This document shows positions 6,269 to 14,178 of a stretch of 22,340 bases of DNA, piece by piece. The DNA is from Lachnospiraceae bacterium (GTDB lineage Bacteria > Bacillota > Clostridia > Lachnospirales > Lachnospiraceae). The DNA lies in assembly GCA_900771955.1 (NCBI GenBank), contig CAAGPW010000132.1, positions 1 to 22,340 on the forward strand, read 5' to 3'. Position numbers and translations under genes: made by a program. The first letter of the stretch is position 1; every line of letters begins with the position of its first letter. A model generated the notes under the pieces. The model ran no database searches and was not told the origin of the DNA. It was given only the letters and a program-made list of their open reading frames with translations.

Positions 6269-8428
6269 TTAAGCAAACAATATTCCACCCAATTCCACTT
6301 CCAGTTTCAATCCGGTATCTTCCCGGTATTGTTCCTCCTGCGTCAGCACGAAGAAATCCTGTGCATCCGGATGTACCTCTTTCAACATGCCCTCTCTATA
6401 CATTTCATCAAACAGCATATCCCTTTTCTCATATTCCCCTTTTTTTCGGACGTTCACGCAATACTTCCCTGCTCTTCGCATGCGGCTCTTCGTCAGTCCC
6501 TGTTGGCGGATCTCCTGCAAAAGCGCCTCCGCCTCCGGTTCTCTGTTGATATATACCGTAACCGTATTCTCTTCAATCAGATTAAATTCTCCGGCTACTG
6601 TTGCAAATTGATAATTTCCGTCCTTGAACTTGTCCAGTATTTTCTTCATATCCAGGCTTTCGCCCTTGATGCGATATAGTCTCCGAAAATATTCTGTGAT
6701 ATTATCCAGTGCGGTAATATCTCTGCCCTCCGCCAGCAGATTTTTCGTCATGTCGATCTGCTGCCGCTGTCCGGATACCCTTTCCTTGTCTTCCCACTGA
6801 AAAATGCGGACAATGCTCTCTTCCTTCCCGTTTTCACCATTTCGATTACAACGTCCTGCTGCCTGAATGATGGAATCCACACCGGCAAGCTCCCGATATA
6901 CCGAAGTAAAATCCAGATCCACTCCGGCTTCCACGAGGCTGGTCGAAATGACGATACATTTTTTCCCTTTTTTGTCATCCAAGCGTTCTCTAATCTCCGC
7001 AAGCACCCGTTTCCTATGTGCCGGATACATGGTGGTAGACAAATGATAAACGCCCTCTCCTTTCAGCCGTTCGTAAAGCTGCTGCGCCCTTTTCCTCGTA
7101 TTCACAATACACAATGCATGCCACTCCTGCTGCAATTTTTCCGCCATTTCTTCTTCCGTGACAGTATCAATATTCTTGTAAATAACCCTTTCAAAGAATC
7201 GAAATTGCTCATCTCTCCGGGGGCATAATTCCCGGGCGACATATTTTTCAGGCAGAAACTGCTGTAATGCCGGCTGCGTTGCCGTGCACAGTACAATACT
7301 TGTCCCATACTGCTGCAACAACTCTTCTATCATCGCCATACACGGTTTTAAATAATTCACAGGAAGCATCTGCGCTTCATCGAATATGATCACACTATTT
7401 ATTATATTATGTAATTTCCTGCATTTGGAGGATTTATTGGCATACAGGGATTCAAAAAACTGGACATTTGTGGTAACTATTACCGGTTTATCCCAGTTTT
7501 CCGCTGCCAGCTGCAGTGGTTTGAATTCTTCCGAGATTTCATAGTCTACGTTGCTGTGATTTTCTAATACATTTTCATTGCCTAGGATCTCCCGAAACAC
7601 CTGCGCATTCTGCTCAATGATACTGGTATATGGAATCACGTAAATCACGCGACCCATATGATGTTCCACTGCATGCTGCAATGCAAATGCCAGAGAAGCC
7701 ACAGTTTTACCGCCACCGGTGGGCACGGTAAGCTGAAACAATCCTTTGGGAGACTTTCCCATTTCCAGACAGTTCCGGAGGATTTCGGATCGTCTTCCAT
7801 CAATCGTAGTGTCATCCCGGTTTAAAAGCCATTTTGCTGTATAATTTTGCAATTTTTCCAAAAGAACTTCCATACTCTCTCCGGAATCCCTTTGGACTAT
7901 TCCGTTGTTCATAAACTGTTCCGTATCCAGGAAATCGGCATCCACCAGACAGGAATATAACATTCGGATAAACACGCTCAAAGCGAAATGCGGATCCTTT
8001 TCCGGATCCATAGCAATAGGATTTGTAGTAATTTGCGGGATTTCAATTTCTTTCTTATATGCACTGTAATCACACAATCTTTTGTCTAATCTGCCCAACA
8101 ACGAGGACTGCACTCCCTCTCGCCCCAGATCCGGCAGCCCGGCATGATGTCCGGCGATGCAGTAAGTCAGGAGCCAATAGTAGCCTCCTAACTCATTGCA
8201 AACCTTCGCCCCGGCAGTGGAATGATCCACTTGATTCTTCAGATTTTCCTGAATTTTCTGCTGAAATTCCTGAGAATATTTTCCGATATCGTGCAGCAGT
8301 CCGCAACAATATCCCCAGTCTTCTTTTCCAAATTTCGATGCAAACTCACCCGCAAGCTCCGCGGTTCCCTGTAAGTGATCCTTTACCGATTGCTCTCTGT
8401 CCCCCTCAATATGCGCAAGATACTCCAT
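6269..8428 (-). CDS. cas3: Cas3, HD nuclease-helicase
   Basis: Cas3 is recruited by Cascade to nick and unwind target DNA. The 719-aa protein has an N-terminal HD nuclease domain: H18, H46-D47 in GLLHDIGK, H69, H94-H95 in GHHAGLPD, and D163. The superfamily 2 helicase follows: Walker A PTGGGKT (236-242), DEAQ box (350-353), CTATQPA (381-387), motif V STSLVEAGVDLDF (495-507) and motif VI QAAGRCNRNG (522-531). All motifs are intact. The ATG at 8428 has GAGGGGAAG a few bases upstream. Unlike the usual I-C operon, it is separated from cas5c by 380 bp holding an opposing small RNA, so cas3 is probably transcribed separately, perhaps together with the membrane protein gene that ends 28 bp upstream. 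Confidence 0.98.
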   Translation of the reverse strand: MEYLAHIEGDREQSVKDHLQGTAELAGEFASKFGKEDWGYCCGLLHDIGKYSQEFQQKIQENLKNQVDHSTAGAKVCNELGGYYWLLTYCIAGHHAGLPDLGREGVQSSLLGRLDKRLCDYSAYKKEIEIPQITTNPIAMDPEKDPHFALSVFIRMLYSCLVDADFLDTEQFMNNGIVQRDSGESMEVLLEKLQNYTAKWLLNRDDTTIDGRRSEILRNCLEMGKSPKGLFQLTVPTGGGKTVASLAFALQHAVEHHMGRVIYVIPYTSIIEQNAQVFREILGNENVLENHSNVDYEISEEFKPLQLAAENWDKPVIVTTNVQFFESLYANKSSKCRKLHNIINSVIIFDEAQMLPVNYLKPCMAMIEELLQQYGTSIVLCTATQPALQQFLPEKYVARELCPRRDEQFRFFERVIYKNIDTVTEEEMAEKLQQEWHALCIVNTRKRAQQLYERLKGEGVYHLSTTMYPAHRKRVLAEIRERLDDKKGKKCIVISTSLVEAGVDLDFTSVYRELAGVDSIIQAAGRCNRNGENGKEESIVRIFQWEDKERVSGQRQQIDMTKNLLAEGRDITALDNITEYFRRLYRIKGESLDMKKILDKFKDGNYQFATVAGEFNLIEENTVTVYINREPEAEALLQEIRQQGLTKSRMRRAGKYCVNVRKKGEYEKRDMLFDEMYREGMLKEVHPDAQDFFVLTQEEQYREDTGLKLEVELGGILFA

Positions 8429-8456
8429 TTTCTTCCCCTCTTTTCTTGTAAACTAC

Positions 8457-9389
8457 TTACTCCTTATGTTCCGGCAACATCCCCTTAATCTTCACCCCGC
8501 TCAGATCCACATCCAGCACAATCTTCACCATCCAGAAGAACAATAGCAATACCAGCATCGGAATCACGCAGGAGGTAATAATCATCACTGCAACCGCCTC
8601 GATAAAGTAATTTAGGGAGTTCTCCACTTGCTTCACCAGGTCTTCGGAAGAAATAGCCACATTTTCCACAACGTTAGACACAGAATCTTTTGCGCTGGAA
8701 ATAGTATCCTTTGCCCAGTCGAGGATGTTCGTAACTGAACCGGAGGCGCTGTTGTCCTTTTCCTGTGTATTCTCCGTTGCTGCTCCTGTTTCCTTGCTTC
8801 CGGTTGTATCTGCGGAATTGGTTTCATTTGTCAGATCACTGTTTTCCAATATTGTCTGTGTATTTTTTGCTTCATCTATGGTAGCCTCGATCTGTGCCTG
8901 ATAGGTATCACCGATGAGGTCGGAAATCTTCACACTGGCGGGAACCACGAGGGAAATAGCAATACCGAATACGGCAAGCTTTGCCGCCAGTTTCCGCACG
9001 GTAGCATTTTCAAAGACCAGATTGAATATCCACAGTCCACAGGCAATCGGGATCAGGTATGTAAATGCCATATAGCCGGTGATGGTCACGAGATATTTTT
9101 CCAGATAGATGGCACAGAGCACAATCAGCAGATACCCGCTGACATCCGCCATTTTCTCCGCGATGGGTGTTGCCGTGTCGCCCGGGAGCAATGTGATCAG
9201 CGCCGAGGTCACCGTGGACGCCGCCGTCAATTCCATGACGGTCTGCTTTTTTTCATCCAGAGAAGCTATAGTCTTCTGGTGATTCTCCGGGGCGGAGGCG
9301 TATTTTCCTACAACTGTTATGGATAAAATAGCAACCAGTAATAAAACTACTGCCATAATACATTTTTTACTATCAAAATTATTTTTCAC
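8457..9389 (-). CDS. Multi-spanning membrane protein of unknown function upstream of cas3
   Basis: I do not recognise this 310-aa protein. It has a hydrophobic N-terminal segment (11-28), three close membrane helices (about 85-100, 104-126, 134-153), and a low-complexity Ser/Thr/Asn/Glu-rich stretch (about 178-220). An amphipathic segment with ILDWAKDTISSAKDSVSNVV follows, then a long C-terminal helix (261-292) and a short charged tail. The start is GTG at 9389, supported by GGGAGG with suitable spacing; the first ATG would be 11 codons in. It reads in the cas direction and its stop is 28 bp from the cas3 ATG, so co-transcription is possible. It is not a known I-C component, and the neighbourhood alone does not prove a defence role. 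Confidence 0.85.
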   Translation of the reverse strand: MKNNFDSKKCIMAVVLLLVAILSITVVGKYASAPENHQKTIASLDEKKQTVMELTAASTVTSALITLLPGDTATPIAEKMADVSGYLLIVLCAIYLEKYLVTITGYMAFTYLIPIACGLWIFNLVFENATVRKLAAKLAVFGIAISLVVPASVKISDLIGDTYQAQIEATIDEAKNTQTILENSDLTNETNSADTTGSKETGAATENTQEKDNSASGSVTNILDWAKDTISSAKDSVSNVVENVAISSEDLVKQVENSLNYFIEAVAVMIITSCVIPMLVLLLFFWMVKIVLDVDLSGVKIKGMLPEHKE

Positions 9390-9460
9390 AATTAACCTCC
9401 CATTATTCTATTTACCTCTAAATACTTTTCAATTCAGCAAATCAGCGTAAGTATTAACAG

Positions 9461-9505
9461 TTACGAGATACTTATAAAATCTTTACTGTTTTCTAATTCT
9501 GCCAT
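9461..9505 (-). CDS. Possible 14-codon ORF with a strong ribosome binding site
   Basis: Seventeen bases beyond the ATPase stop, AAAGGAG precedes an ATG at 9505 at good spacing, opening a 14-residue frame (MAELENSKDFISIS) that ends in TAA at 9463-9461. It could be a leader peptide, the stub of a lost gene, or chance. No family is recognisable at this length. Confidence 0.2.
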   Translation of the reverse strand: MAELENSKDFISIS

Positions 9506-9521
9506 CTCTTTCTCCTTTTAC

Positions 9522-10829
9522 TTATTCTTCCATGTATTTTTTTACATAATCTATATTATAAAGCGGAATATTCGTCATCCATTCCTGCTCTCTGTAATCC
9601 GACATGGAAGTTCGAATTGCATATTTCGGCTGAAATTTTTCGCAGAACATCTTCAGACTCTTCGCCCTGAGGTTTTCCTCCGCTTTTACCTCTATGGGAA
9701 TTACGGATGTTTTCCCCTGTACCATAAAATCAATCTCACCCGAAGAGTTTTCCGTACTGTAATAATAAGGCTCAATTCCTATCTCCGAGATCAACTGCTG
9801 GAGCACATATTGCTCTGTTAAGGCACCCTTAAATTCTGTAAATATTCGGTTTCCATCAATAATTACCCTGGTATCCAGATCCGTCATTGCAATCAACAGC
9901 CCGATATCCAGCAGATATATTTTAAATGCATCCAGATTCAAATAGGCTTTCAGCGGAAGCGCCGGTTTGCTCACGCGGCTCACCTTATGGATCAGCCCGC
10001 AGTCCAGAAGCCACTGGATAGCCAGTTCGAAATCTTTTGCTCTGGCTCCTTCCCGCACCTGACCGTAAATATATTTTTTATTTTCTTTTGCCAGCTGCAT
10101 TGGGATGGAATCCCACACCAGATTCAATCGCGGCACCAGCGAGCTGTCTGCATGTTTGGAAAAATCCTGACGGTAGTAATTCAAAAGATCCTTCTGGATC
10201 TCCCTTACCCGTCCAAAATCCTTATCCTCTACATACGACCGCACGACCTCCGGCATCCCTCCAACATAATAGTACTCTCTCAGGCGGTCCTTATATTTTG
10301 AGGCAAATGTGTTGACCATATCCATGTCCCCTGACCGCAGGATATCAACAAACCGTTCTTCCCCTACGGCGCACAAAAATTCCTGAAAACTAAGGGGATA
10401 CAGATCCATGAAATCCACCTTGCCTACCGGAAAAGAAGTGCCTTTGTGCATGGCCACCCCCAACAGAGATCCGGCAGCTACAATGGCATACTCCGGAGCA
10501 TTTTCGCAAAAATACTTTAAGGAGGAAAGTGCTTTGGGCACCTCCTGAATTTCATCGAAAATAAGCAACGTATCCTCACTTTTAATGGGAACTCCGGTCT
10601 CCGCACTGATTGCCAGAAGAATCCTTTCTACATTGATTTCTCCGTCAAACACCTGTTGCATGCGGGGATTACTGTCAAAATTGACATACGCCGCTTTTTC
10701 AAAACAAGTGGCTCCGAATTCCTTCATCAACCAGGTTTTTCCTACCTGTCTGGCTCCGCGGATGATTAACGGCTTTCGATCCTTTTTCTCTTTCCATTCT
10801 TTTAGTCGTTCCAATGCAAACCGTTCCAT
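9522..10829 (-). CDS. AAA ATPase with C-terminal DUF4143 domain
   Basis: The 435-aa protein has Walker A GARQVGKT (25-32), Walker B LLIFDEIQEV (88-97) and the AAGSLLGVAM segment characteristic of AAA_14 ATPases. Its DUF4143 region ends in a PD-(D/E)xK-like pattern (SGEIDFMVQ followed by VIPIEVKAE). The cellular role of the family is poorly known; members are common stand-alone genes in gut anaerobes and Bacteroidota. The ORF can be extended to a GTG at 10853, but the ATG at 10829 has GGGAGG five bases upstream and gives the family N-terminus MERFALERLKEWK. It has its own strong promoter (10871-10899) beside a large palindrome. Confidence 0.92.
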   Translation of the reverse strand: MERFALERLKEWKEKKDRKPLIIRGARQVGKTWLMKEFGATCFEKAAYVNFDSNPRMQQVFDGEINVERILLAISAETGVPIKSEDTLLIFDEIQEVPKALSSLKYFCENAPEYAIVAAGSLLGVAMHKGTSFPVGKVDFMDLYPLSFQEFLCAVGEERFVDILRSGDMDMVNTFASKYKDRLREYYYVGGMPEVVRSYVEDKDFGRVREIQKDLLNYYRQDFSKHADSSLVPRLNLVWDSIPMQLAKENKKYIYGQVREGARAKDFELAIQWLLDCGLIHKVSRVSKPALPLKAYLNLDAFKIYLLDIGLLIAMTDLDTRVIIDGNRIFTEFKGALTEQYVLQQLISEIGIEPYYYSTENSSGEIDFMVQGKTSVIPIEVKAEENLRAKSLKMFCEKFQPKYAIRTSMSDYREQEWMTNIPLYNIDYVKKYMEE

Positions 10830-10870
10830 GCCTGCCTCCCTTGTGATATTCACAGTAGTTATCTATTTCT

Positions 10871-10899
10871 ACTCTATCCCAGTAAAATCTTCTTGTCAA
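10871..10899 (-). promoter_or_regulatory. Promoter of the DUF4143 ATPase gene
   Basis: The minus strand has a consensus -35 TTGACA (10899-10894) and TAGAGT (10876-10871, 4 of 6) separated by 17 bp. The start would be near 10864, about 35 nt before the ATG at 10829. The -35 touches the outer end of the palindrome at 10899-10954. Confidence 0.65.
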
Positions 10900-10954
10900 C
10901 AGAATTAAGGCCTTAAAAATGTGTTTATCTACACTTTTAAGGCCTTAATTCTGT
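10899..10954. promoter_or_regulatory. Large dyad with two TTAAGGCCTTAA palindromes
   Basis: The arms 10899-10918 and 10935-10954 are perfectly complementary over 20 bp; a further GTGT/ACAC pairs inside after a 2-nt bulge. Each arm contains the 12-bp palindrome TTAAGGCCTTAA (10905-10916 and 10937-10948), centres 32 bp apart, about three helical turns. There is no T-run on the minus side, so a terminator for the aldehyde dehydrogenase gene, which ends 24 bp away, is not convincing. A repressor site for the adjoining promoter is a good alternative. Confidence 0.6.
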
Positions 10955-10977
10955 AATTTATTACATTTTTCAGGACA

Positions 10978-12435
10978 TTACTTCAAAAACATCCGCAACA
11001 TCTTTTCTTTTTTCTCATCATATCTCTGGTACCGTATCGGCAGATCCATCCAGGTCTTTTTATCGACAATGCTTCTGTAATGGCTGAAGGTCTCGAATCC
11101 GGCGCGGCCATGATAGCCGCCCATGCCGCTCTCGCCCACACCGCCAAAAGGCATGGCGCTGGTGGCCAGGTGGATGATGGTGTCATTGATGCAGCCGCCG
11201 CCAAAATGGCAATGCTCCAGGATCCGCCTCTGGGCCTTTTTGTCTTCGCTGAAAACATACAGAGCCAGAGGATGGGGATGTTCCTCCACACAGCAGATTG
11301 CCCAATCCACGAAATCTTTCGAGGCTGCATGCTTCCCGAAGGACTCTCCGCAACAACCGCTTCGCGCAACACCTTTTTCCGTATCATTTGTATTATACGT
11401 CAGTACCGGCAGGATCGGTCCAAAGATCTCTTCTCCCATCACGGCATCCGTCCAGTCCACATCCGTCATCACCGTAGGAGCGATCCGCAATGTTTTCTCG
11501 TCATACTGCCCGCCACAGACGGTCTTTTCCGCATCCATCAGTCCCAACAATCTGTGAAAATGCTTCTCATTGATAATCTTTCCATAATCCGGATTCTGCA
11601 GGGGATCCGCACCAAGCTGCCGGATGATTTCAGCCCGAATGGCTTCCACCAGCTGATCCCGGATCTGACCATCACACAGGATATAGTCCGGTGCCACACA
11701 GGTCTGTCCACAATTCAGATATTTTCCGAATACGATCCTCCGGGCTGCCAGCGGGATCTTTGCCGTGGCATCCACAATGCAGGGGCTTTTTCCGCCCAGC
11801 TCCAACGTCACCGGTGTCAGGTATTCTGCAGCACTCCGCAATACTTCCCGCCCTACGGTCTTGCCTCCGGTGAAAAATATCATATCAAACCGCTGCTGCA
11901 ATAATGCCTGATTCTCGGCTCTGCCTCCGGTGATCACCGCCACATATTCTATCGGAAAGCACTCTTCGAGAATATTCTTCAATATTGCTGCCGTCGCCGG
12001 AGCATAGGCACTGGGCTTCACCACCGCCGTATTTCCGGCAGCTATGGCATCGATCAGTGGATCCAGTGTCAGTAACACCGGATAATTCCAGGGGCTCATG
12101 ATCAGCACGGTACCATAGGGTGACGGAGATCGAAAAGTTCTTGCCGCAAATTGTGACAGTGGTGTCGGTACTCTCTTTTCCCGCATGAGTTCCCGCAGAT
12201 GTTTCTGCATCCAGGTCAATTCCGAGAGCGTCAATCCAATCTCGCACATATAACTCTCCATCCGGCTTTTCCCCAGATCCTGTTTTAATGCATCGTTCAG
12301 TTCTGCCTCATGACGTTGTAGAGAGGTCTTTAGTTTTCCCAGCTGTTCTGACCGAAATTTCCGGGAAAGTGTGGCTCCCGTGGCAAAATATTCTCTTTGT
12401 CTGCTCAATATCGTCCGGATCTCCTGCTCTGTCAT
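10978..12435 (-). CDS. NAD(P)-dependent aldehyde dehydrogenase (class 3-like) with in-frame insertion
   Basis: The protein should oxidise aldehydes to acids. Its 485 residues include N117 (SPWNYP), K140 (VVKPS), the base E212 (LELGGKS), nucleophile C246 (NCGQTC) and E336 (EEIFGP). The C-terminal AMPFGGVGESGMGGYHG block is typical of the short, class 3-like aldehyde dehydrogenases, which usually have about 455-460 residues. The excess lies at about 349-372, where a Gly/Cys/Ser-rich segment (DTEKGVARSGCCGESFG) interrupts the normally short link between LTYNT and the HPHPLALYVF strand. The frame is kept, but the fold could be affected. AGGAGG five bases before the ATG at 12435 supports the start. 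Substrate is unknown. Confidence 0.93.
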   Translation of the reverse strand: MTEQEIRTILSRQREYFATGATLSRKFRSEQLGKLKTSLQRHEAELNDALKQDLGKSRMESYMCEIGLTLSELTWMQKHLRELMREKRVPTPLSQFAARTFRSPSPYGTVLIMSPWNYPVLLTLDPLIDAIAAGNTAVVKPSAYAPATAAILKNILEECFPIEYVAVITGGRAENQALLQQRFDMIFFTGGKTVGREVLRSAAEYLTPVTLELGGKSPCIVDATAKIPLAARRIVFGKYLNCGQTCVAPDYILCDGQIRDQLVEAIRAEIIRQLGADPLQNPDYGKIINEKHFHRLLGLMDAEKTVCGGQYDEKTLRIAPTVMTDVDWTDAVMGEEIFGPILPVLTYNTNDTEKGVARSGCCGESFGKHAASKDFVDWAICCVEEHPHPLALYVFSEDKKAQRRILEHCHFGGGCINDTIIHLATSAMPFGGVGESGMGGYHGRAGFETFSHYRSIVDKKTWMDLPIRYQRYDEKKEKMLRMFLK

Positions 12436-12464
12436 AGACGCCTCCTGCTTCTATATATGCTGCC

Positions 12465-12531
12465 GTAACTATTCCGAATGCAAACATTCGGCATACATGT
12501 TGACCTGATTTACATAACTCTGAATAGTTAC
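12465..12531. promoter_or_regulatory. Nested inverted repeats upstream of the aldehyde dehydrogenase gene
   Basis: A perfect 9-bp pair, GTAACTATT (12465-12473) and AATAGTTAC (12523-12531), brackets a smaller dyad CCGAATG-CAAA-CATTCGG (12474-12491) that directly adjoins its left arm. The block lies 30-96 bp upstream of the ATG at 12435. It looks like an operator or 5'-leader structure; I see no confident -35/-10 pair here. Confidence 0.45.
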
Positions 12532-12587
12532 ATACTACTCAATTTTCTGTCACGTTGCAACCGCTTCCCGCTGCTCATCGTATACGC

Positions 12588-12615
12588 AAAAACGGCAGGG
12601 TTCTTACCCCGCCGT
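12588..12615 (-). terminator. Intrinsic terminator of the symporter gene
   Basis: On the minus strand ACGGCGGGGT (12615-12606), a 4-nt loop and ACCCTGCCGT (12601-12592) form a 10-bp stem with one G-U pair, followed by a run of five T. It lies 22 bp after the symporter stop. Confidence 0.88.
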
Positions 12616-12637
12616 CGTTTGTCTCGTCTTATTTTCA

Positions 12638-13975
12638 CTATTTCCATGCAAAATTCACAATTCCGTACACATAGATGAACAGCACCGCCGCCGGGACAAA
12701 ATACTTGAACACCGGTTTCATCCACTGCTGCACTTTTAAGCCTTTTCCCTCGTTGGCTTCCTCCAGGAATTTGTCCCAGCCCCAGCCGGCCTTGTAACAG
12801 CAGAATACCGCCAACAGGATCGAACCTATGGGCATAATGTTGTTAGACACCAGGAAATCCCAGAAGTCCAGCCAGGTCGTTCCCTCTGCAAAGGGCTGAA
12901 AATGGATTACGCTGAATCCCAGTGCTGTCGTCAGCGCCAGCAGAAAAGTCCCCGCGCCACAGACTATGCATCCTACCGGTCTCGACCATCCGGTCAGTTC
13001 CCGGATCATGGCCAGAATATTTTCACACACTCCCAACACCGTAGACATGGCCGCAAATACCATGAACAGGAAAAATAACGTTCCCCACCATCTGCCGCCG
13101 GCCATGTTGCTGAACACAGTTGCCATGGTATCAAACAGAAGACTGGGGCCTGCTGTCACTTCCACATCATAGGTAAAACATGCCGGAAAAATAATGATTC
13201 CGGCAATCACTGCAACCAAGGTATCCAGCGTAATAATATGAATGGACTCTCCCATGAGGGAACGGTCTTTGCCGATATAACTGCCAAAAATCGCCATGCC
13301 GCCCATTCCCACCGATAAGGTGAAAAAGGCCTGATTCATGGCACTTACTACCACGGAACCGGTGATACGGGAAAAATGTGGAATCAAATAGAAGTTCAAT
13401 CCCTCTTTTGCCCCCGGAAGCGTAAAACTGTGCACCGCCAGCACTAACATCAGCACGATCAGTGCCGACATCATGTACTTCGTGATGCGCTCCAGTCCGC
13501 CCTGCAGATTAAAACTTAAAACGACAAAAGCGATTACAATAGTGATCAGAAGATAGGTTACGTCCACGGAGGGCGTCGTGATCATTTTTTCAAAACCGAA
13601 ATCCTGATTCTGTCCCGTCAGAAACTTCACAAAATAATAGAGAATCCAACCGGACACCACCGCGTAAAAAGCGATCAGCGCAATATTGCCGATCAGGCAG
13701 ACAATGCCCCACAGATTCCATTTTCCCCTGCCACCGGACAATTTCCGGTACATATAGAGCGGGCTGGTCTGCGCTGCGCGTCCCACGGAAAATTCCATGA
13801 TCATGGTGGGCAGTCCCAGCACGATCAGGCAGATCACGTAGATCAGCATGAAACTGCCGCCACCGTTCTGTCCGCACATCCACGGGAATTTCCACACATT
13901 TCCGCAGCCGATGGCACACCCCGCCGACAGCATGATAAATCCCAAACGACTCCCCAGTCTTTCTCTGTTTTCCAT
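12638..13975 (-). CDS. Sodium-dependent symporter of the neurotransmitter:sodium symporter (LeuT-like) family
   Basis: This integral membrane carrier should import amino acids or related amines with Na+. The 445-aa protein opens with the family block from residue 17: SAGCAIGCGNVWKFPWMCGQ followed by NGGGSF, then LPTMIMEFSVGRA. About 11 hydrophobic helices follow, the usual number for bacterial members. Small differences from the common motif are visible: Cys for Leu in AIGCGN and Trp for Tyr after FP. The frame extends to a TTG at 13993, but the ATG at 13975 with AAGGA eight bases upstream gives the normal N-terminus. It is divergent from the LysR gene at 14179, its likely regulator, and ends in a strong terminator. 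Substrate cannot be told from sequence. Confidence 0.93.
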   Translation of the reverse strand: MENRERLGSRLGFIMLSAGCAIGCGNVWKFPWMCGQNGGGSFMLIYVICLIVLGLPTMIMEFSVGRAAQTSPLYMYRKLSGGRGKWNLWGIVCLIGNIALIAFYAVVSGWILYYFVKFLTGQNQDFGFEKMITTPSVDVTYLLITIVIAFVVLSFNLQGGLERITKYMMSALIVLMLVLAVHSFTLPGAKEGLNFYLIPHFSRITGSVVVSAMNQAFFTLSVGMGGMAIFGSYIGKDRSLMGESIHIITLDTLVAVIAGIIIFPACFTYDVEVTAGPSLLFDTMATVFSNMAGGRWWGTLFFLFMVFAAMSTVLGVCENILAMIRELTGWSRPVGCIVCGAGTFLLALTTALGFSVIHFQPFAEGTTWLDFWDFLVSNNIMPIGSILLAVFCCYKAGWGWDKFLEEANEGKGLKVQQWMKPVFKYFVPAAVLFIYVYGIVNFAWK

Positions 13976-14004
13976 ACCCCTGATCCTTCCCAAAGCTTTC
14001 TTAT

Positions 14005-14010
14005 TTTATA
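14005..14010 (-). promoter_or_regulatory. Possible -10 box of the symporter gene
   Basis: TATAAA on the minus strand, about 30 bp before the ATG at 13975, in an A/T-rich stretch. No matching -35 is evident, as would suit an activator-dependent promoter. Confidence 0.3.
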
Positions 14011-14066
14011 CAATGAGCACATTCTTATTTTTTACGGTTTTCCCATATTTTCGCCGTCTTTTCGCA

Positions 14067-14095
14067 TTGACAGCCCTGTTTTCTCATTATATAAT
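14067..14095 (+). promoter_or_regulatory. Perfect consensus sigma-A promoter of the LysR gene
   Basis: TTGACA (14067-14072), 17 bp, TATAAT (14090-14095): a full consensus match. The start would be near 14102, giving about 77 nt of A/U-rich untranslated leader before the ATG at 14179. Full consensus is unusual for a regulator gene and may be offset by its poor ribosome binding site. Confidence 0.8.
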
Positions 14096-14178
14096 TTCTT
14101 TAAATATTTGAAAAACAAATTATTTTTATCACATTGATCGAAGAATTGAATTTATAGTTTAGAAAGCGTAACCACCTT

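Noticed and set aside
6064..6288. 74-codon minus-strand frame between cas3 and cas5c
   Set aside because: No ribosome binding site, overlaps the cas3 end, the crRNA-like unit and the palindrome, and has no recognisable protein character.
11080..11904. 274-codon plus-strand frame opposite the aldehyde dehydrogenase
   Set aside because: Antisense shadow of a well-supported gene, without ribosome binding site or family features.
12501..12529. TTGACC-N17-AATAGT as a plus-strand promoter
   Set aside because: Poor -10 and no plus-strand gene downstream; it is covered by the dyad arms.
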